Origin: Methanolacinia sp964465295
GTDB lineage: Archaea > Halobacteriota > Methanomicrobia > Methanomicrobiales > Methanomicrobiaceae
DNA length: 43,426 bases
Assembly (NCBI GenBank): GCA_964465295.1
Contig: CAYXKC010000005.1
Location: forward strand, 1-43,426
Direction: 5' to 3'
The position numbers were made by a program, and so were the translations under genes. Within the stretch, counting starts at the first letter, position 1. Each line of letters starts with the position of its first letter. Positions 15,482 to 23,731 of this stretch are shown piece after piece. The notes under the pieces were generated by a model. That model was not told the origin of the DNA and did no database searches. It worked only from the letters and a program-made list of their open reading frames with translations.

Positions 15482-16038
15482 GCGGAAATCACAGTGTATG
15501 TCCTGCAGAAAGGGCCGGTTTTTTGACATCCAGGCTAAGATATCTCATTCATAATCCTAAAAAAATTGTCGGTCGGTATATCAGCCCGGGGTGCACTGCA
15601 GTCGATATAGGGTGCGGACCCGGTTTTTTCACCTGCCCGATGGCCGGTATGACAGGTGAAGAGGGGAGGGTGATTGCAGTCGACCTTCAGGAGGGAATGC
15701 TTGCGAGGCTTTCAGAAAGGGCGGCTGGAATGGGCCTTTTATCGCGAATTGATACCTGCCTGGCCAATTCTGATTCACTAAACCTGCAGATGGAAGGCGA
15801 AGCCGATTTTGTTCTTGCATTCTATATGGTTCATGAAGTCCCGGACGAGGAAGGTCTCTTTGAACAGTTATCCCGTATAATGAAGCCCGGAGGAAAACTT
15901 CTCGTGATCGAGCCGGCTCTACATGTCTCGGCCGGAGAGTTTGAAAAGACAGTAGAGCTTGCACTTGCAAACGGGTTTGGGATTATCGAATCTTCACGCG
16001 GTTTTTTTGACCGGTCTGCAATTTTTGTCAGGAAATAG
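15478..16038 (+). CDS. Class I SAM-dependent methyltransferase
   Basis: A 186-residue Rossmann-fold methyltransferase. SAM motif I is AVDIGCGPGFFTCPMA (about 41-56), the acidic ribose-binding position is VIAVDLQEGML, and the post-motif FVLAFYMVHEVPDEEG and MKPGGKLLVIEP match motifs II/III of the UbiE/arsenite-methyltransferase-like group. The substrate is not identifiable. The gene starts inside the MarR stop (ATGA) with GGAGG 7 bases upstream and is thus under the same control. A small-molecule or toxic-substance methylase sensed by the MarR protein is one reasonable guess. Confidence 0.9.
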   Translation: MSGNHSVCPAERAGFLTSRLRYLIHNPKKIVGRYISPGCTAVDIGCGPGFFTCPMAGMTGEEGRVIAVDLQEGMLARLSERAAGMGLLSRIDTCLANSDSLNLQMEGEADFVLAFYMVHEVPDEEGLFEQLSRIMKPGGKLLVIEPALHVSAGEFEKTVELALANGFGIIESSRGFFDRSAIFVRK

Positions 16039-16137
16039 GGTTTTTACCGAAGAAGCAGTACGCCACATTAAATCTTTTCATAATTTCATCCGGTTTTGCA
16101 CCAAACATTTTTTTACATTAATGGGAATTTAAGAGTG

Positions 16138-16479
16138 ATGGAACTGCACGCTTTGAAATGCGATCCAAATCCCACCCGTCTCCTGCCCCTTACCAGGAAG
16201 GAGATCCTTGACTACATAAAGCTGGTTCCCGGGTGGGAGATAAAGGACAGGAAGATCTCAAGGATATATAATTTCGGTGATTTTTCAGGATGCGAAGAGT
16301 TCTTTATGGATATTTCCGATCTCGCGAAGAGGGAAGGCCATTATCCTGATGTCCGCATATACGAAGGAAAACATGTTGAGGTCTCTTTTTATACCTATCC
16401 TGTTGGCAGCCTGACGATCAATGACTTTGTCATGGCGGCCAAGATGAACTTTAGGGATAAGTTCAAAAAAGGAGCATAA
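16138..16479 (+). CDS. Pterin-4a-carbinolamine dehydratase-like (DCoH) protein
   Basis: A protein of about 113 residues with the PCD/DCoH fold: PGWEIKDRKISRIYNF, then KREGHYPDVRIYEGKHVEVSFYTYPVGSLTINDFVMAAKMN. The classical motif is His-(His/Asn)-Pro followed by a later His or Trp. Here the second His is Tyr (GHYPD) and the third is also Tyr (YTYP), so the classical dehydratase site is altered. Methanogens have no aromatic amino acid hydroxylases that need pterin recycling, so the true role is unclear. The start is set at ATG 16138 in front of the conserved part; an upstream in-frame start would add 14 residues. It converges with the thioredoxin gene, with five bases between the stops. Confidence 0.85.
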   Translation: MELHALKCDPNPTRLLPLTRKEILDYIKLVPGWEIKDRKISRIYNFGDFSGCEEFFMDISDLAKREGHYPDVRIYEGKHVEVSFYTYPVGSLTINDFVMAAKMNFRDKFKKGA

Positions 16480-16484
16480 TTTTT

Positions 16485-16904
16485 TTATAAGCCGGGGAAT
16501 GTTGTCATTATCTGTTTTTCAATCGACTCTTTCGGGTACGCCCCGGTAATCCTGTTGATCATCTTCCCTTCCGAGAAGAAGAGAAGTGTGGGAATAGCGG
16601 ATATCGAAAAAGCATCTGCAATGTTTTGGTTTTCGTCCGTATTGCACTTCCCGAATGCAATCCTGCCTGAATAGTCCGTTGAAAGTTCTTCAATTACCGG
16701 AGCAACTCTCATGCAGGGCCCGCACCACTCGGCCCACATATCGAGTACGGCAAACCTGTTTTCAGATATGAAATCGCGGAAGTTCAGTTCATCGATTATT
16801 GAAACCCCTGAATTTTTCTTTTTCTCTATTTCCCCGAGAATTTCAGCTTTTCGTCTCTCTCTCAGCCTCAGGATCTCATCGTCTTCAAAATCGCCACCCT
16901 GCAT
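16485..16904 (-). CDS. Thioredoxin with N-terminal charged extension
   Basis: A 139-residue protein with a thioredoxin domain from about residue 36 onward: FAVLDMWAEWCGPCMRVAPVIEEL, active-site Cys61-Gly-Pro-Cys64, and the cis-proline segment ISAIPTLLFF. The first 35 residues (EDDEILRLRERRKAEILGEIEKKK) form a strongly charged amphipathic helix absent from standard thioredoxins, but similar to the extension on some methanogen thioredoxins as I recall. It may mediate binding to a partner. It is cytosolic. A Shine-Dalgarno AGGAT precedes the ATG. No thioredoxin reductase is nearby. Confidence 0.93.
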   Translation of the reverse strand: MQGGDFEDDEILRLRERRKAEILGEIEKKKNSGVSIIDELNFRDFISENRFAVLDMWAEWCGPCMRVAPVIEELSTDYSGRIAFGKCNTDENQNIADAFSISAIPTLLFFSEGKMINRITGAYPKESIEKQIMTTFPGL

Positions 16905-17043
16905 ATTATCCTGTTTGTAAGTTCATGAATATTTATTATTTTCATTCCCTAAATGGCTAAAACCCAAAAAAAAGGCGAAAAATGAAATGCGTGTTGATAT
17001 CAAAACATATATCAGCAATAGTGCCAGAAGTTTATAGCACAAT

Positions 17044-17118
17044 AGCGAGGTGGGGTAGTCAGGAAATCCCGACGGGCTCATAACCCGTAGACCAATGGTT
17101 CAAATCCATTCCTCGCTA
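17044..17118 (+). tRNA. Initiator tRNA-Met (CAT)
   Basis: A complete cloverleaf: acceptor AGCGAGG pairs with CCTCGCT, the D-arm contains GGGGTAGTC, the anticodon arm is ACGGG-CTCATAA-CCCGT and the T-arm is ATGG-TTCAAAT-CCAT. The anticodon is CAT. The A1:U72 end pair and the three consecutive G:C pairs at the base of the anticodon stem mark it as the initiator rather than an elongator Met tRNA. No CCA is encoded. I see no intron. Confidence 0.94.
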
Positions 17119-17147
17119 CTTTTGTAATTTTTTATCTCTGTTGTTTA

Positions 17148-18773
17148 TCATTCTTTTAACAGTTTCAGGAATTCCTTTATTTCGAATGGCGGGATAACCG
17201 TTCCGTCTGTACCTTCCTTTATCTCCCAGGGTTTAAAGAGAATTATCCACTTCACCACTCTCTCTATACCCGTTTCGATTGTGATTTTCTCCATATCCCT
17301 TCCGGCACGTATATATGCAAATTTCTCCTCCGTAACAGAGCCGTATTCGTTAGAGAGGGTCAGGGAAACCGTGTATATACCCGGGGTTTCATAGGTGTGA
17401 ACCGGGCTCTTAAGTATTGATCCAATTCCGTCGCCGAAATTCCACATGCGTTCTTCATACGGTCCCGAGGATTTGTCGTAGAACTTCACTTTAAGTGGAG
17501 TATCGCCGGTTGTCACGTCTGAGTAGAATTCCGGGCGCGGCAGCTCTCCGATGATGACATGTTCCGGTTTGAAGACGATGCTTCTACCGAATTTGTTTGA
17601 GATGGTCAGCGTTACGTTATAAACTCCGGGCGTGGTATACGTATGCTCCGGCTCAACCTCACGTGAAGTGGCGCCGTCGCCGAAGTCCCATAGCGTTTCG
17701 AATCTTTCATTCACGGGGGTGGTGATATCCGTTGCAAAATGCACAGTGTGAGGCGGCAGTGAGGGTTTTGTATCGGAGGTGAATTCAGCCTGCGGCTTTG
17801 CCTTTGTTTCAAGTTCAAAGATCCTGACGCCTCTGATGCCGGGTGCTGAATCAAACCACGCGATCCTGTTGCCGCTGATGACCGGTTCAGACTGAAGATA
17901 ACCGGAAGAATATAACAAAGCACTGATTCCGGTATCAATATTTTTAATTCTGATAACAGCCGCTCCGTCTTCATATTCCTGCCAGACGATATTATTTCCG
18001 TCGATATCCGGGTTCAGCTGGTCGCCCGGCTTTTCTACAATGACCTTTGCAGACATCATGCCGGCATCAAACATGGCTATGTCAATATCTTCGCTATTGC
18101 CGTATTCCCAGACTATTTTCCCTTTTGATATGGAGAAATCATTCGCCACTCCCTCTAATACATTCTCCAGGTATCCTGTTTCGATGTTTTTCCTGAATAA
18201 TGATCCTTTCTCCACCCAGTATACGTAACCCGGGCATATCGAGGGATTATGCTTGTCGCTTGTTTTGGAGCTGTGAAAGAGGGCGCTGCCGCCGCTCTCC
18301 TTATTCATGATATAGATATTCGTAAACCCGCCCGTCCTGCTGTCGAGCCATACCACGGAGCCCCCGTCGGATGCAGGAAAGTCCTGGTTTGACGGATTTG
18401 GATCGATTAAGGAGTAGTTGCCGGATCCTATATCATAGGCTGTCAGCATGACAGGTCCTGAACTTTCGTACCTCTCTCCCCATAGAACCGATCCCTTCCC
18501 CATCGCCGGGTGGAATGTTGTATATTTCGAAGATGCAATCCTTTTTGACTTATCGCCAGTGACATTGTAGAGATACAGGTCCTGTCCCCGGCCGTCATCC
18601 CCGGGTACAATCCATATCAGATTATCCCCGCTGATCTCAATCCCCCATCCTGCCGGGCCCGAGTCCGGTATCACATAAGAGGACCCGGCCGCATCATACC
18701 GGGCTGCAGGGGCAGCCTGAATTAAACATAACAGCACAAGAATAAATGCTAAACAGGTCCTGTATCCGGTCAT
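17148..18773 (-). CDS. Secreted beta-propeller/PKD-domain surface protein
   Basis: A 541-residue protein. Signal peptide MTGYRTCLAFILVLLCLIQAAPAA, then about 300 residues of TolB-like propeller repeats recognised by recurring I-x-W and D-I-x-x-Y motifs (GWGIEISGDNLIWIVPG, GSVVWLDSRTGGFTNIYI, GNNIVWQEYEDG, GNRIAWFDS). Two PKD domains follow (about 335-495), each with WxFGDG (LWDFGDGATS, MWNFGDGIGS) and HTY.TPG.Y.V.LT.SN. The last 45 residues are amphipathic, not a clear TM helix, so it may be released or attached to the S-layer. It is a typical methanogen surface protein; the ligand is unknown. GAGGG precedes the ATG. Confidence 0.88.
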   Translation of the reverse strand: MTGYRTCLAFILVLLCLIQAAPAARYDAAGSSYVIPDSGPAGWGIEISGDNLIWIVPGDDGRGQDLYLYNVTGDKSKRIASSKYTTFHPAMGKGSVLWGERYESSGPVMLTAYDIGSGNYSLIDPNPSNQDFPASDGGSVVWLDSRTGGFTNIYIMNKESGGSALFHSSKTSDKHNPSICPGYVYWVEKGSLFRKNIETGYLENVLEGVANDFSISKGKIVWEYGNSEDIDIAMFDAGMMSAKVIVEKPGDQLNPDIDGNNIVWQEYEDGAAVIRIKNIDTGISALLYSSGYLQSEPVISGNRIAWFDSAPGIRGVRIFELETKAKPQAEFTSDTKPSLPPHTVHFATDITTPVNERFETLWDFGDGATSREVEPEHTYTTPGVYNVTLTISNKFGRSIVFKPEHVIIGELPRPEFYSDVTTGDTPLKVKFYDKSSGPYEERMWNFGDGIGSILKSPVHTYETPGIYTVSLTLSNEYGSVTEEKFAYIRAGRDMEKITIETGIERVVKWIILFKPWEIKEGTDGTVIPPFEIKEFLKLLKE

Positions 18774-18934
18774 TCCAAACCCTCGGTATATAAAATACGG
18801 TTTTATTGGTTAAAATTATTGAGGGCCCGGGCAACCGGATATTAAGGCAATTCAGGTAATTATGACAATAATTATATGTTAAGATAAAAGAATTAAAATA
18901 TAATCAACCAATTTTATGGTATAACGGGTGCTTA

Positions 18935-20035
18935 ATGTCTGAAAATAAAAATACTGAATACAGATATGAAGATACCAACAATAATTTTTTCAATACTATC
19001 GAAGAGATTATCGGGTGCGATGAAAAGGTTGTCGCTCTATATGATAATATCTCGTCGGGAATAGCCGTTGTAAGCCGCGAAGGGCGTATTTATTGCTCCA
19101 ACAACTTCTTATCCTTTATTACCGGGTACAGCGGTGACGAACTTAAGGAAATAAATTTCCCCTCCTTCTTTTGCGGAAAGGACTCTGCCCGGGTTAAAGA
19201 GATTTTATCCCTCTCCTTTTCCGGGTGCAATCCTAACACTCATTTTGAGGTGAGTTTTTTTAAAAAGGACGGCACCAGATCGTGGGTTGATATGTCCGCA
19301 TCATCTTCATGGAAGGGCCCGGATGAAAGAGATTACTGTTATGTCTTCATAAACGATGTTTCAGCTGAGAAAAAATACAAAGACTCCTCGAAGAATTCTC
19401 TTCGAAAGATCAACCTTCTCGGGAATTATGCAAAGAATGACGGAATAAACCGTGTCTCTGCGATCAACTGCTACCTTGATCTCGCGGGAGAAAAGATCGA
19501 CCCCGGTACCCGGCAGTACTGCTCTGTAGTGGCCGGCCACATGGACACCATAGGCAAATTCATGGAATTTGCCGCCTGGATGTATGACTGTACCCTGTTT
19601 CAGCCCGAATGGCAGCTCTTATCGGACGTATTCGAAAAGGTTCGTGAATTCGACGGGCGCATACCTATTGATTACAATATCCGCTTTAATAAGATTGAGA
19701 TCCTCTCCGATCATTCACTGGTCAATGTTTTTGAAAAGCTGTTTGAATTCTCTATCAAATACGGCCAGGTCACCACAAAGGTGTCCGTTGATCTGGTCGA
19801 GAGCGAATCCGGTTCCTTCACTATAATCTGGAAAGACAACGGGCTTGGCCTGAATCCTGAAATAAGGGCGAAGGTTTTTGATAAAGGCAGGGTAGCCGGG
19901 CCCGGATTCGGGTTATTGCTTGTCAAGGAAGTGCTCTCCTTCTCCGGTGCAAAAATAACCGAGAAAGGAACAGACGGGGAGGGTGCTTTATTCGAGATAA
20001 CATTTCCTTCGGAGAACTGGCGTCATAGCGGGTAG
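18935..20035 (+). CDS. PAS-domain histidine-kinase-like protein, probably catalytically dead
   Basis: A 366-residue cytosolic protein. A PAS domain covers about 38-148 (GIAVVSREGRIYCSNNFLSFITGYSGDEL). The next segment aligns with the phosphoacceptor helix of methanogen histidine kinases, normally RHDILNQL, but reads KNDGINRV, so the histidine is Asn168. The ATPase domain retains G1 (DNGLGLNPEIRAKVFDKG) and G2 (GPGFGLLLVKE), but the N-box reads VFEKLFEFSIKYG where VFxNLxxNAxRxG is expected, so both Asn are lost. It probably cannot autophosphorylate. It could act as a sensor that binds nucleotide or a partner kinase. GGGTG precedes the ATG. No response regulator is adjacent. Confidence 0.85.
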   Translation: MSENKNTEYRYEDTNNNFFNTIEEIIGCDEKVVALYDNISSGIAVVSREGRIYCSNNFLSFITGYSGDELKEINFPSFFCGKDSARVKEILSLSFSGCNPNTHFEVSFFKKDGTRSWVDMSASSSWKGPDERDYCYVFINDVSAEKKYKDSSKNSLRKINLLGNYAKNDGINRVSAINCYLDLAGEKIDPGTRQYCSVVAGHMDTIGKFMEFAAWMYDCTLFQPEWQLLSDVFEKVREFDGRIPIDYNIRFNKIEILSDHSLVNVFEKLFEFSIKYGQVTTKVSVDLVESESGSFTIIWKDNGLGLNPEIRAKVFDKGRVAGPGFGLLLVKEVLSFSGAKITEKGTDGEGALFEITFPSENWRHSG

Positions 20036-20095
20036 TTATAGGGACAGGGGATTAGAAGTGAAAAGAATCTATTGTACCCAATCCAATAATTATTC

Positions 20096-20773
20096 ATGAA
20101 CTGGCTTGTATACCTGTCAGGAGACGAACTCCCGGTGGGTGCCATATCACGATCGATCCCGGATGTTTTATTCAGTACCGGGCCCGAAGGCGGGCGTTAT
20201 GCTCTTTTTTTTGATTCATCCAAAGGCTTCTCATCCATAGAGGAGGTCAGGAGCAGGGCAATGGAAGAAATATCAGCCCTGGGCGGAATCTCGCGGCTTG
20301 TTCTAAATACAAATCCCTGTATGGCTGTTGAAGAAATATCACAAACAGACCTCCGGGCGACAGATCTCTTTTCGGGCAGACAATCGTCCGGAACCTGCGG
20401 CACCATCATATCCTGCGATGACGATGACGAGACCGAGATCCAGGTTAAAAACCCTTTTGAATCGGTTTATCTTGCCGTATCTGCAGACGAATGCCTTAAG
20501 AGCGCTATAATAGAGATCCGCGAAGATTTCAACTCCTGGGCCGGACTTTTAAGAGTCTATGCCAGGATCGAATCATGTATTGGCAGTCCTGCATCAAAGG
20601 GATGGTGCTCTCCTGATGAACAGGCGTGGTTTCTTGACTCTGCCAGGTTATCCCTGTCTGAAGATGAAAAGGATGATTTGTTCAGCCCGATGTATATCTC
20701 TGAAGCCGAATCGTTTGTGACCATTCTTATGCAGGAATGGATAAAGGAAAAGAAAAGGGAACTTGATATCTAA
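20096..20773 (+). CDS. Hypothetical 225-residue acidic protein
   Basis: Not recognised. The protein is soluble, acidic and has no signal peptide or TM helix. It starts MNWLVYLSGDELPVGAI and contains a run of acids (CDDDDETEIQ) around 108-115 and a moderately cysteine-rich body (five Cys) with no clear metal motif. The composition and codon use look like a real gene. It lies 60 bases after the PAS pseudo-kinase on the same strand, so the two may share a transcript. Its stop directly abuts the purF stop on the other strand, with no intergenic base. Confidence 0.7.
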   Translation: MNWLVYLSGDELPVGAISRSIPDVLFSTGPEGGRYALFFDSSKGFSSIEEVRSRAMEEISALGGISRLVLNTNPCMAVEEISQTDLRATDLFSGRQSSGTCGTIISCDDDDETEIQVKNPFESVYLAVSADECLKSAIIEIREDFNSWAGLLRVYARIESCIGSPASKGWCSPDEQAWFLDSARLSLSEDEKDDLFSPMYISEAESFVTILMQEWIKEKKRELDI

Positions 20774-22195
20774 TTATTCCTCGAATTCCCTGATATGTGT
20801 CTGGTATGTGCCGCCAATAAAATCGGTATACCTCGGGCATGCCTTTTCTCCTTTTATGTCAAGCGGGTATACTCCGGTAAGGCAGCCGAGACACAGGTCA
20901 TCTGCAGGAATTCCTATCGCTCCGACCAGTGATTCAATTGAAACATGATGAAGTGAGGTTGCTTCTATACTCTTCCTGACCTCTTCACCTGATTTTCCGT
21001 TTGCAACAAGCTCCTCTCTTGTCGGCATGTCGACACCCAGGTAGCAGGGCGCCTTGATCGGCGGGGACCCTACTCTCATATGGACCTGCTCAGCCCCGGA
21101 ACCCTTCAGGATTTTGATGATCCTTCTCGATGTTGTGCCCCTGACAATACTGTCATCGACGATAACAATCGATTTGCCCTCTATGTGGCCCCTTACAGGA
21201 TTCAGTTTTATCCTTACTGCAATCTCCCTGTCTTCCTGTGTGGGCATAATGAAGGTCCTTCCCATGTACCTGTTTTTGATGAGCCCTTCCCTGTAAGGGA
21301 TTCCTGAACTCTCGGAGTAACCTATTGCATGGGCGATTCCAGAATCGGGGACAGGTGATACCAGTTCGGCATCGACAGGAGCCTCGAGGTGGAGGGCCTG
21401 TCCGATCTTCCTTCTTACGTCATAGACGAGACGACCGTCTATAACCGAATCTGCCCTGGCAAAATAGATGTATTCAAAGACGCAATGGGCGTGGCCGGAA
21501 CTCTCTGCAATCTGGATGAATTCAAGCCCTTTTTTGCTTATACAGATCAGCTCCCCGGGCCTGACGTCGCGGATGAAGGTGCCGTTTAAGGCATCTACAG
21601 CAACCGATTCCGAGCAGACGATATAGCCGTCCTTTGTCTCACCGATACAGAGCGGCCTTAATCCCAGGGGATCACGAAAAGCATATATCTTATCTTCATA
21701 AAGGAAAACAACAGAATAGGAGCCTTCAAGTTTCTTCATGCAGGCGAGAGCCGCATCTTCCATTTTATTGGATTTTCTCAGTTCGTCGGCGATGATGTTT
21801 CCGATTATCTCGGTATCAGTAGTCGTGGAGAAAACCTGGCCGCGCTTCTCGAATTCATCCCTGAGCTGAAGGGTATTTGTAAGGTTTCCGTTATGGGCCA
21901 GTGCAAAATTTTTTCCCCTGAACTGGAATGAAAAAGGCTGAATGTTCTCGGAGATTTTCTCCCCTGTCGTAGGATAGCGTACATGGCCTATGCCTGTAAA
22001 ACCCTTCAGGCCTTTGAGAATATCCTCGTTAAAAACATCCGCAACCAGGCCCTGGCTCTTGTGTTTGTAGATGTTTTTGCCGTCAAAAGTAGTTATCCCG
22101 GCACTCTCCTGCCCGCGATGCTGAAGGGCATAAAGAGCATAATAAATCGGGATAGAAACATCACCGGCACCGATGATGCCAACGATACCGCACAT
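20774..22195 (-). CDS. purF: Amidophosphoribosyltransferase
   Basis: The 473-residue first enzyme of purine synthesis: PRPP plus glutamine gives phosphoribosylamine. Cys2 of MCGIVGI becomes the N-terminal nucleophile of the glutaminase domain; ALQHRGQESAG follows. The PRPP loop is SIVIVDDSIVRGTTS. Cysteines in HCVFEYIYF, APCYLG and LCLGCLTG match the four ligands of the structural [4Fe-4S] cluster of Bacillus-type PurF, so an oxygen-sensitive cluster is likely. No propeptide is present, since Cys follows the initiator Met. It is last in the LSm - L37e - purF order common in archaea. Confidence 0.96.
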   Translation of the reverse strand: MCGIVGIIGAGDVSIPIYYALYALQHRGQESAGITTFDGKNIYKHKSQGLVADVFNEDILKGLKGFTGIGHVRYPTTGEKISENIQPFSFQFRGKNFALAHNGNLTNTLQLRDEFEKRGQVFSTTTDTEIIGNIIADELRKSNKMEDAALACMKKLEGSYSVVFLYEDKIYAFRDPLGLRPLCIGETKDGYIVCSESVAVDALNGTFIRDVRPGELICISKKGLEFIQIAESSGHAHCVFEYIYFARADSVIDGRLVYDVRRKIGQALHLEAPVDAELVSPVPDSGIAHAIGYSESSGIPYREGLIKNRYMGRTFIMPTQEDREIAVRIKLNPVRGHIEGKSIVIVDDSIVRGTTSRRIIKILKGSGAEQVHMRVGSPPIKAPCYLGVDMPTREELVANGKSGEEVRKSIEATSLHHVSIESLVGAIGIPADDLCLGCLTGVYPLDIKGEKACPRYTDFIGGTYQTHIREFEE

Positions 22196-22220
22196 AATAT
22201 CTGAATTATCCGGTATGAAA

Positions 22221-22403
22221 TTAATGTGTTGGGGTTTTCGACTTCTTCGTAACCCAGTTGTATTTGCGCATTCTGGATGTCTTTCCGAATCCGCATGCCG
22301 AGCAGACCTTGTCGCGTTTATGGTACGATATCCTGCCGCATCTTCTGCACACTATATGTGTCTGCGTCTGTCTTTTTCCTCTTGATGGAGTTCCTTTTGT
22401 CAT
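22221..22403 (-). CDS. rpl37e: Large-subunit ribosomal protein L37e (eL37)
   Basis: A 60-residue zinc-binding ribosomal protein of the archaeal/eukaryotic 50S/60S subunit. MTKGTPSRGKRQTQTHIVCRR is the standard N-terminus; the zinc finger is CRRCG...VCSACG. Basic throughout. AGGTGAT lies 6 bases before the ATG. It sits between LSm and purF, an order found widely in archaea, so cotranscription is expected. Confidence 0.97.
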   Translation of the reverse strand: MTKGTPSRGKRQTQTHIVCRRCGRISYHKRDKVCSACGFGKTSRMRKYNWVTKKSKTPTH

Positions 22404-22454
22404 TTTAAATCACCTGAAATAAATGAATAATTCCTGTTTTCAAAATTATACTTG

Positions 22455-22682
22455 TCAGTTAATTGACGGAGAAATATAGATTACATTATCGCCGCGGACT
22501 ATTAGCGTCCCCTGGCTTTTTATAACTCCGTTGGTCTCTTCTTCTGCGCTTTCGAGAACAAGGTTCATGTGAACGTCGTATCCCTGGAGTATCCCGCGAA
22601 TCTCCCTGCCGCCTTTAAGACTTACAATTACCGGCTTCTGGTTCAGAGCCTGGTCCAAAATTTCCAATGGTCTCTTTGTCAT
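22455..22682 (-). CDS. Sm-like archaeal protein (LSm)
   Basis: A 75-residue RNA-binding ring protein. Sm1 is KPVIVSLKGGREIRGILQGYDVHMNLVLESAEE and Sm2 is GTLIVRGDNVIYIS; the RGDN and DxHMN residues are those that bind uridine-rich RNA inside the heptameric ring. It is 52 bases upstream of rpl37e on the same strand. In archaea such proteins associate with tRNA and small RNA processing. Confidence 0.96.
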   Translation of the reverse strand: MTKRPLEILDQALNQKPVIVSLKGGREIRGILQGYDVHMNLVLESAEEETNGVIKSQGTLIVRGDNVIYISPSIN

Positions 22683-22735
22683 GGGGTTCCCTTTATTGTT
22701 TGATGAGGATTAGTATAATTGCGAGTGTAAGATAG

Positions 22736-22744
22736 ATAAATATA
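22736..22744 (+). promoter_or_regulatory. Possible TATA element for the PUA-protein gene
   Basis: ATAAATATA lies about 60-70 bases before the ATG at 22805, in the divergent gap with LSm. A transcription start near 22770 would leave a leader of roughly 35 bases. Confidence 0.4.
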
Positions 22745-22804
22745 GCGCAAAAGGTGTATCTGTCGGGACGCCGATATGATCATCTGGGAATTACCGGAGT
22801 AAAT

Positions 22805-23302
22805 ATGGCAAAACTGAACGTAAAGAAGAGATACTCCATAAGGAAGTCGCGCCTGTCCGATCTAAGGAAGAGACTTGAGGAGGAGATCGGTGAATCCGCC
22901 CGGACATACCTTTCCGGAAACGTAGAAATTGTAGAGACCGACAGTGAATTTTTTATCTACCTTTCAGACAGGAAGCCTGCAGTAATGGGGATGGATGACT
23001 GGGTATTTCCAACTTTAAGGGCAATTGTGGCAAATCCCATTGAGACCAGAAAGGCTGTCGTAGATTCCGGGGCGGTTGCATATATGGCAAAAGGTGCGGA
23101 TCTAATGAGGCCGGGGATAGTCTCCCTCACTGGTGATATCAGGGAGGGCAGGCCGTTTGTCATCGCAGAGGAAAAACATGGCAAACCACTGGCAATAGCG
23201 GTTGCGCTAATGGACTCTGACGATATAATGGCCTCTGATACCGGAAAAGTGGCTAAAAACATCCATTATGTGGGTGATGATCTCTGGAATCTGGAGATCT
23301 GA
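22805..23302 (+). CDS. PUA-domain RNA-binding protein (MCT-1/Tma20-like)
   Basis: A protein of about 165 residues. The N-terminal part has a basic helix (VKKRYSIRKSRLSDLRKRLEEEIG) as in the archaeal relatives of MCT-1/Tma20. The C-terminal PUA domain (about 78-155) has VVDSGAVAYMAKGADLMRPGIV and KHGKPLAIAVALMD. Such proteins bind tRNA or the small ribosomal subunit and act in initiation or ribosome recycling in eukaryotes; the archaeal role is inferred. The start at 22805 (MAKLNVKK) fits the family; an upstream in-frame start would add 17 unlikely residues. It begins a run of four genes related to translation or division. Confidence 0.88.
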   Translation: MAKLNVKKRYSIRKSRLSDLRKRLEEEIGESARTYLSGNVEIVETDSEFFIYLSDRKPAVMGMDDWVFPTLRAIVANPIETRKAVVDSGAVAYMAKGADLMRPGIVSLTGDIREGRPFVIAEEKHGKPLAIAVALMDSDDIMASDTGKVAKNIHYVGDDLWNLEI

Positions 23303-23357
23303 AAATGTTCGAAAACAAAAGATAAAATTAAATAAAATTCACTCCACAATTTTTCAT

Positions 23358-23729
23358 ATGGCTAAAAAGTTTACATCCCTGTTCAAAAAGGGAAGTTCGT
23401 CGGACGAAGCCGATTATATGGAACTTGACCTGGCTTCGGTCGAATCCTCCGGTTCGGGGGGACCGGCTACTATGTACGTAAAAATAGCGACTATAAACGA
23501 GATACGCGATACACCACGAATAAAAGACGAGGTATATAACGGAAATATTGTAATTGTGGATATTGGGCGCCTTAAGATGGACAAGATCACCTACGAGAGG
23601 GTGGTAAAAGATCTCAGGGATGTCGCAAGCGATGTAAATGGGGATATAATCGGCCTCGGTGACCAGAAATATATTATCATCACTCCGATGTCCGTTAAGG
23701 TCTCCCGCGACAAGATCGGTGGAGCCTGA
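23358..23729 (+). CDS. sepF: SepF-like cell-division protein
   Basis: A protein of about 123 residues. The N-terminal MAKKFTSLFKKGSS is a short amphipathic membrane-targeting helix, followed by a flexible acidic linker and a DUF552/SepF core (YVKIATINEIRDTPRIKDEVYNGNIVIVDIGRL...DVNGDIIGLGDQKYIIITP). Archaeal SepF anchors FtsZ to the membrane at the division site. The start at 23358 is chosen so that the targeting helix is N-terminal; the AT-rich stretch 23322-23352 may hold its promoter. The next gene follows after two bases, so SepF is cotranscribed with the ZPR1-like gene. Confidence 0.93.
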   Translation: MAKKFTSLFKKGSSSDEADYMELDLASVESSGSGGPATMYVKIATINEIRDTPRIKDEVYNGNIVIVDIGRLKMDKITYERVVKDLRDVASDVNGDIIGLGDQKYIIITPMSVKVSRDKIGGA

Positions 23730-23731
23730 AG

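Noticed and set aside
14842..16990. Shared word AAAAATGAAATGC at about 14846 and 16978
   Set aside because: A 13-base AT-rich match in two unrelated intergenic regions is not enough to call a repeat.
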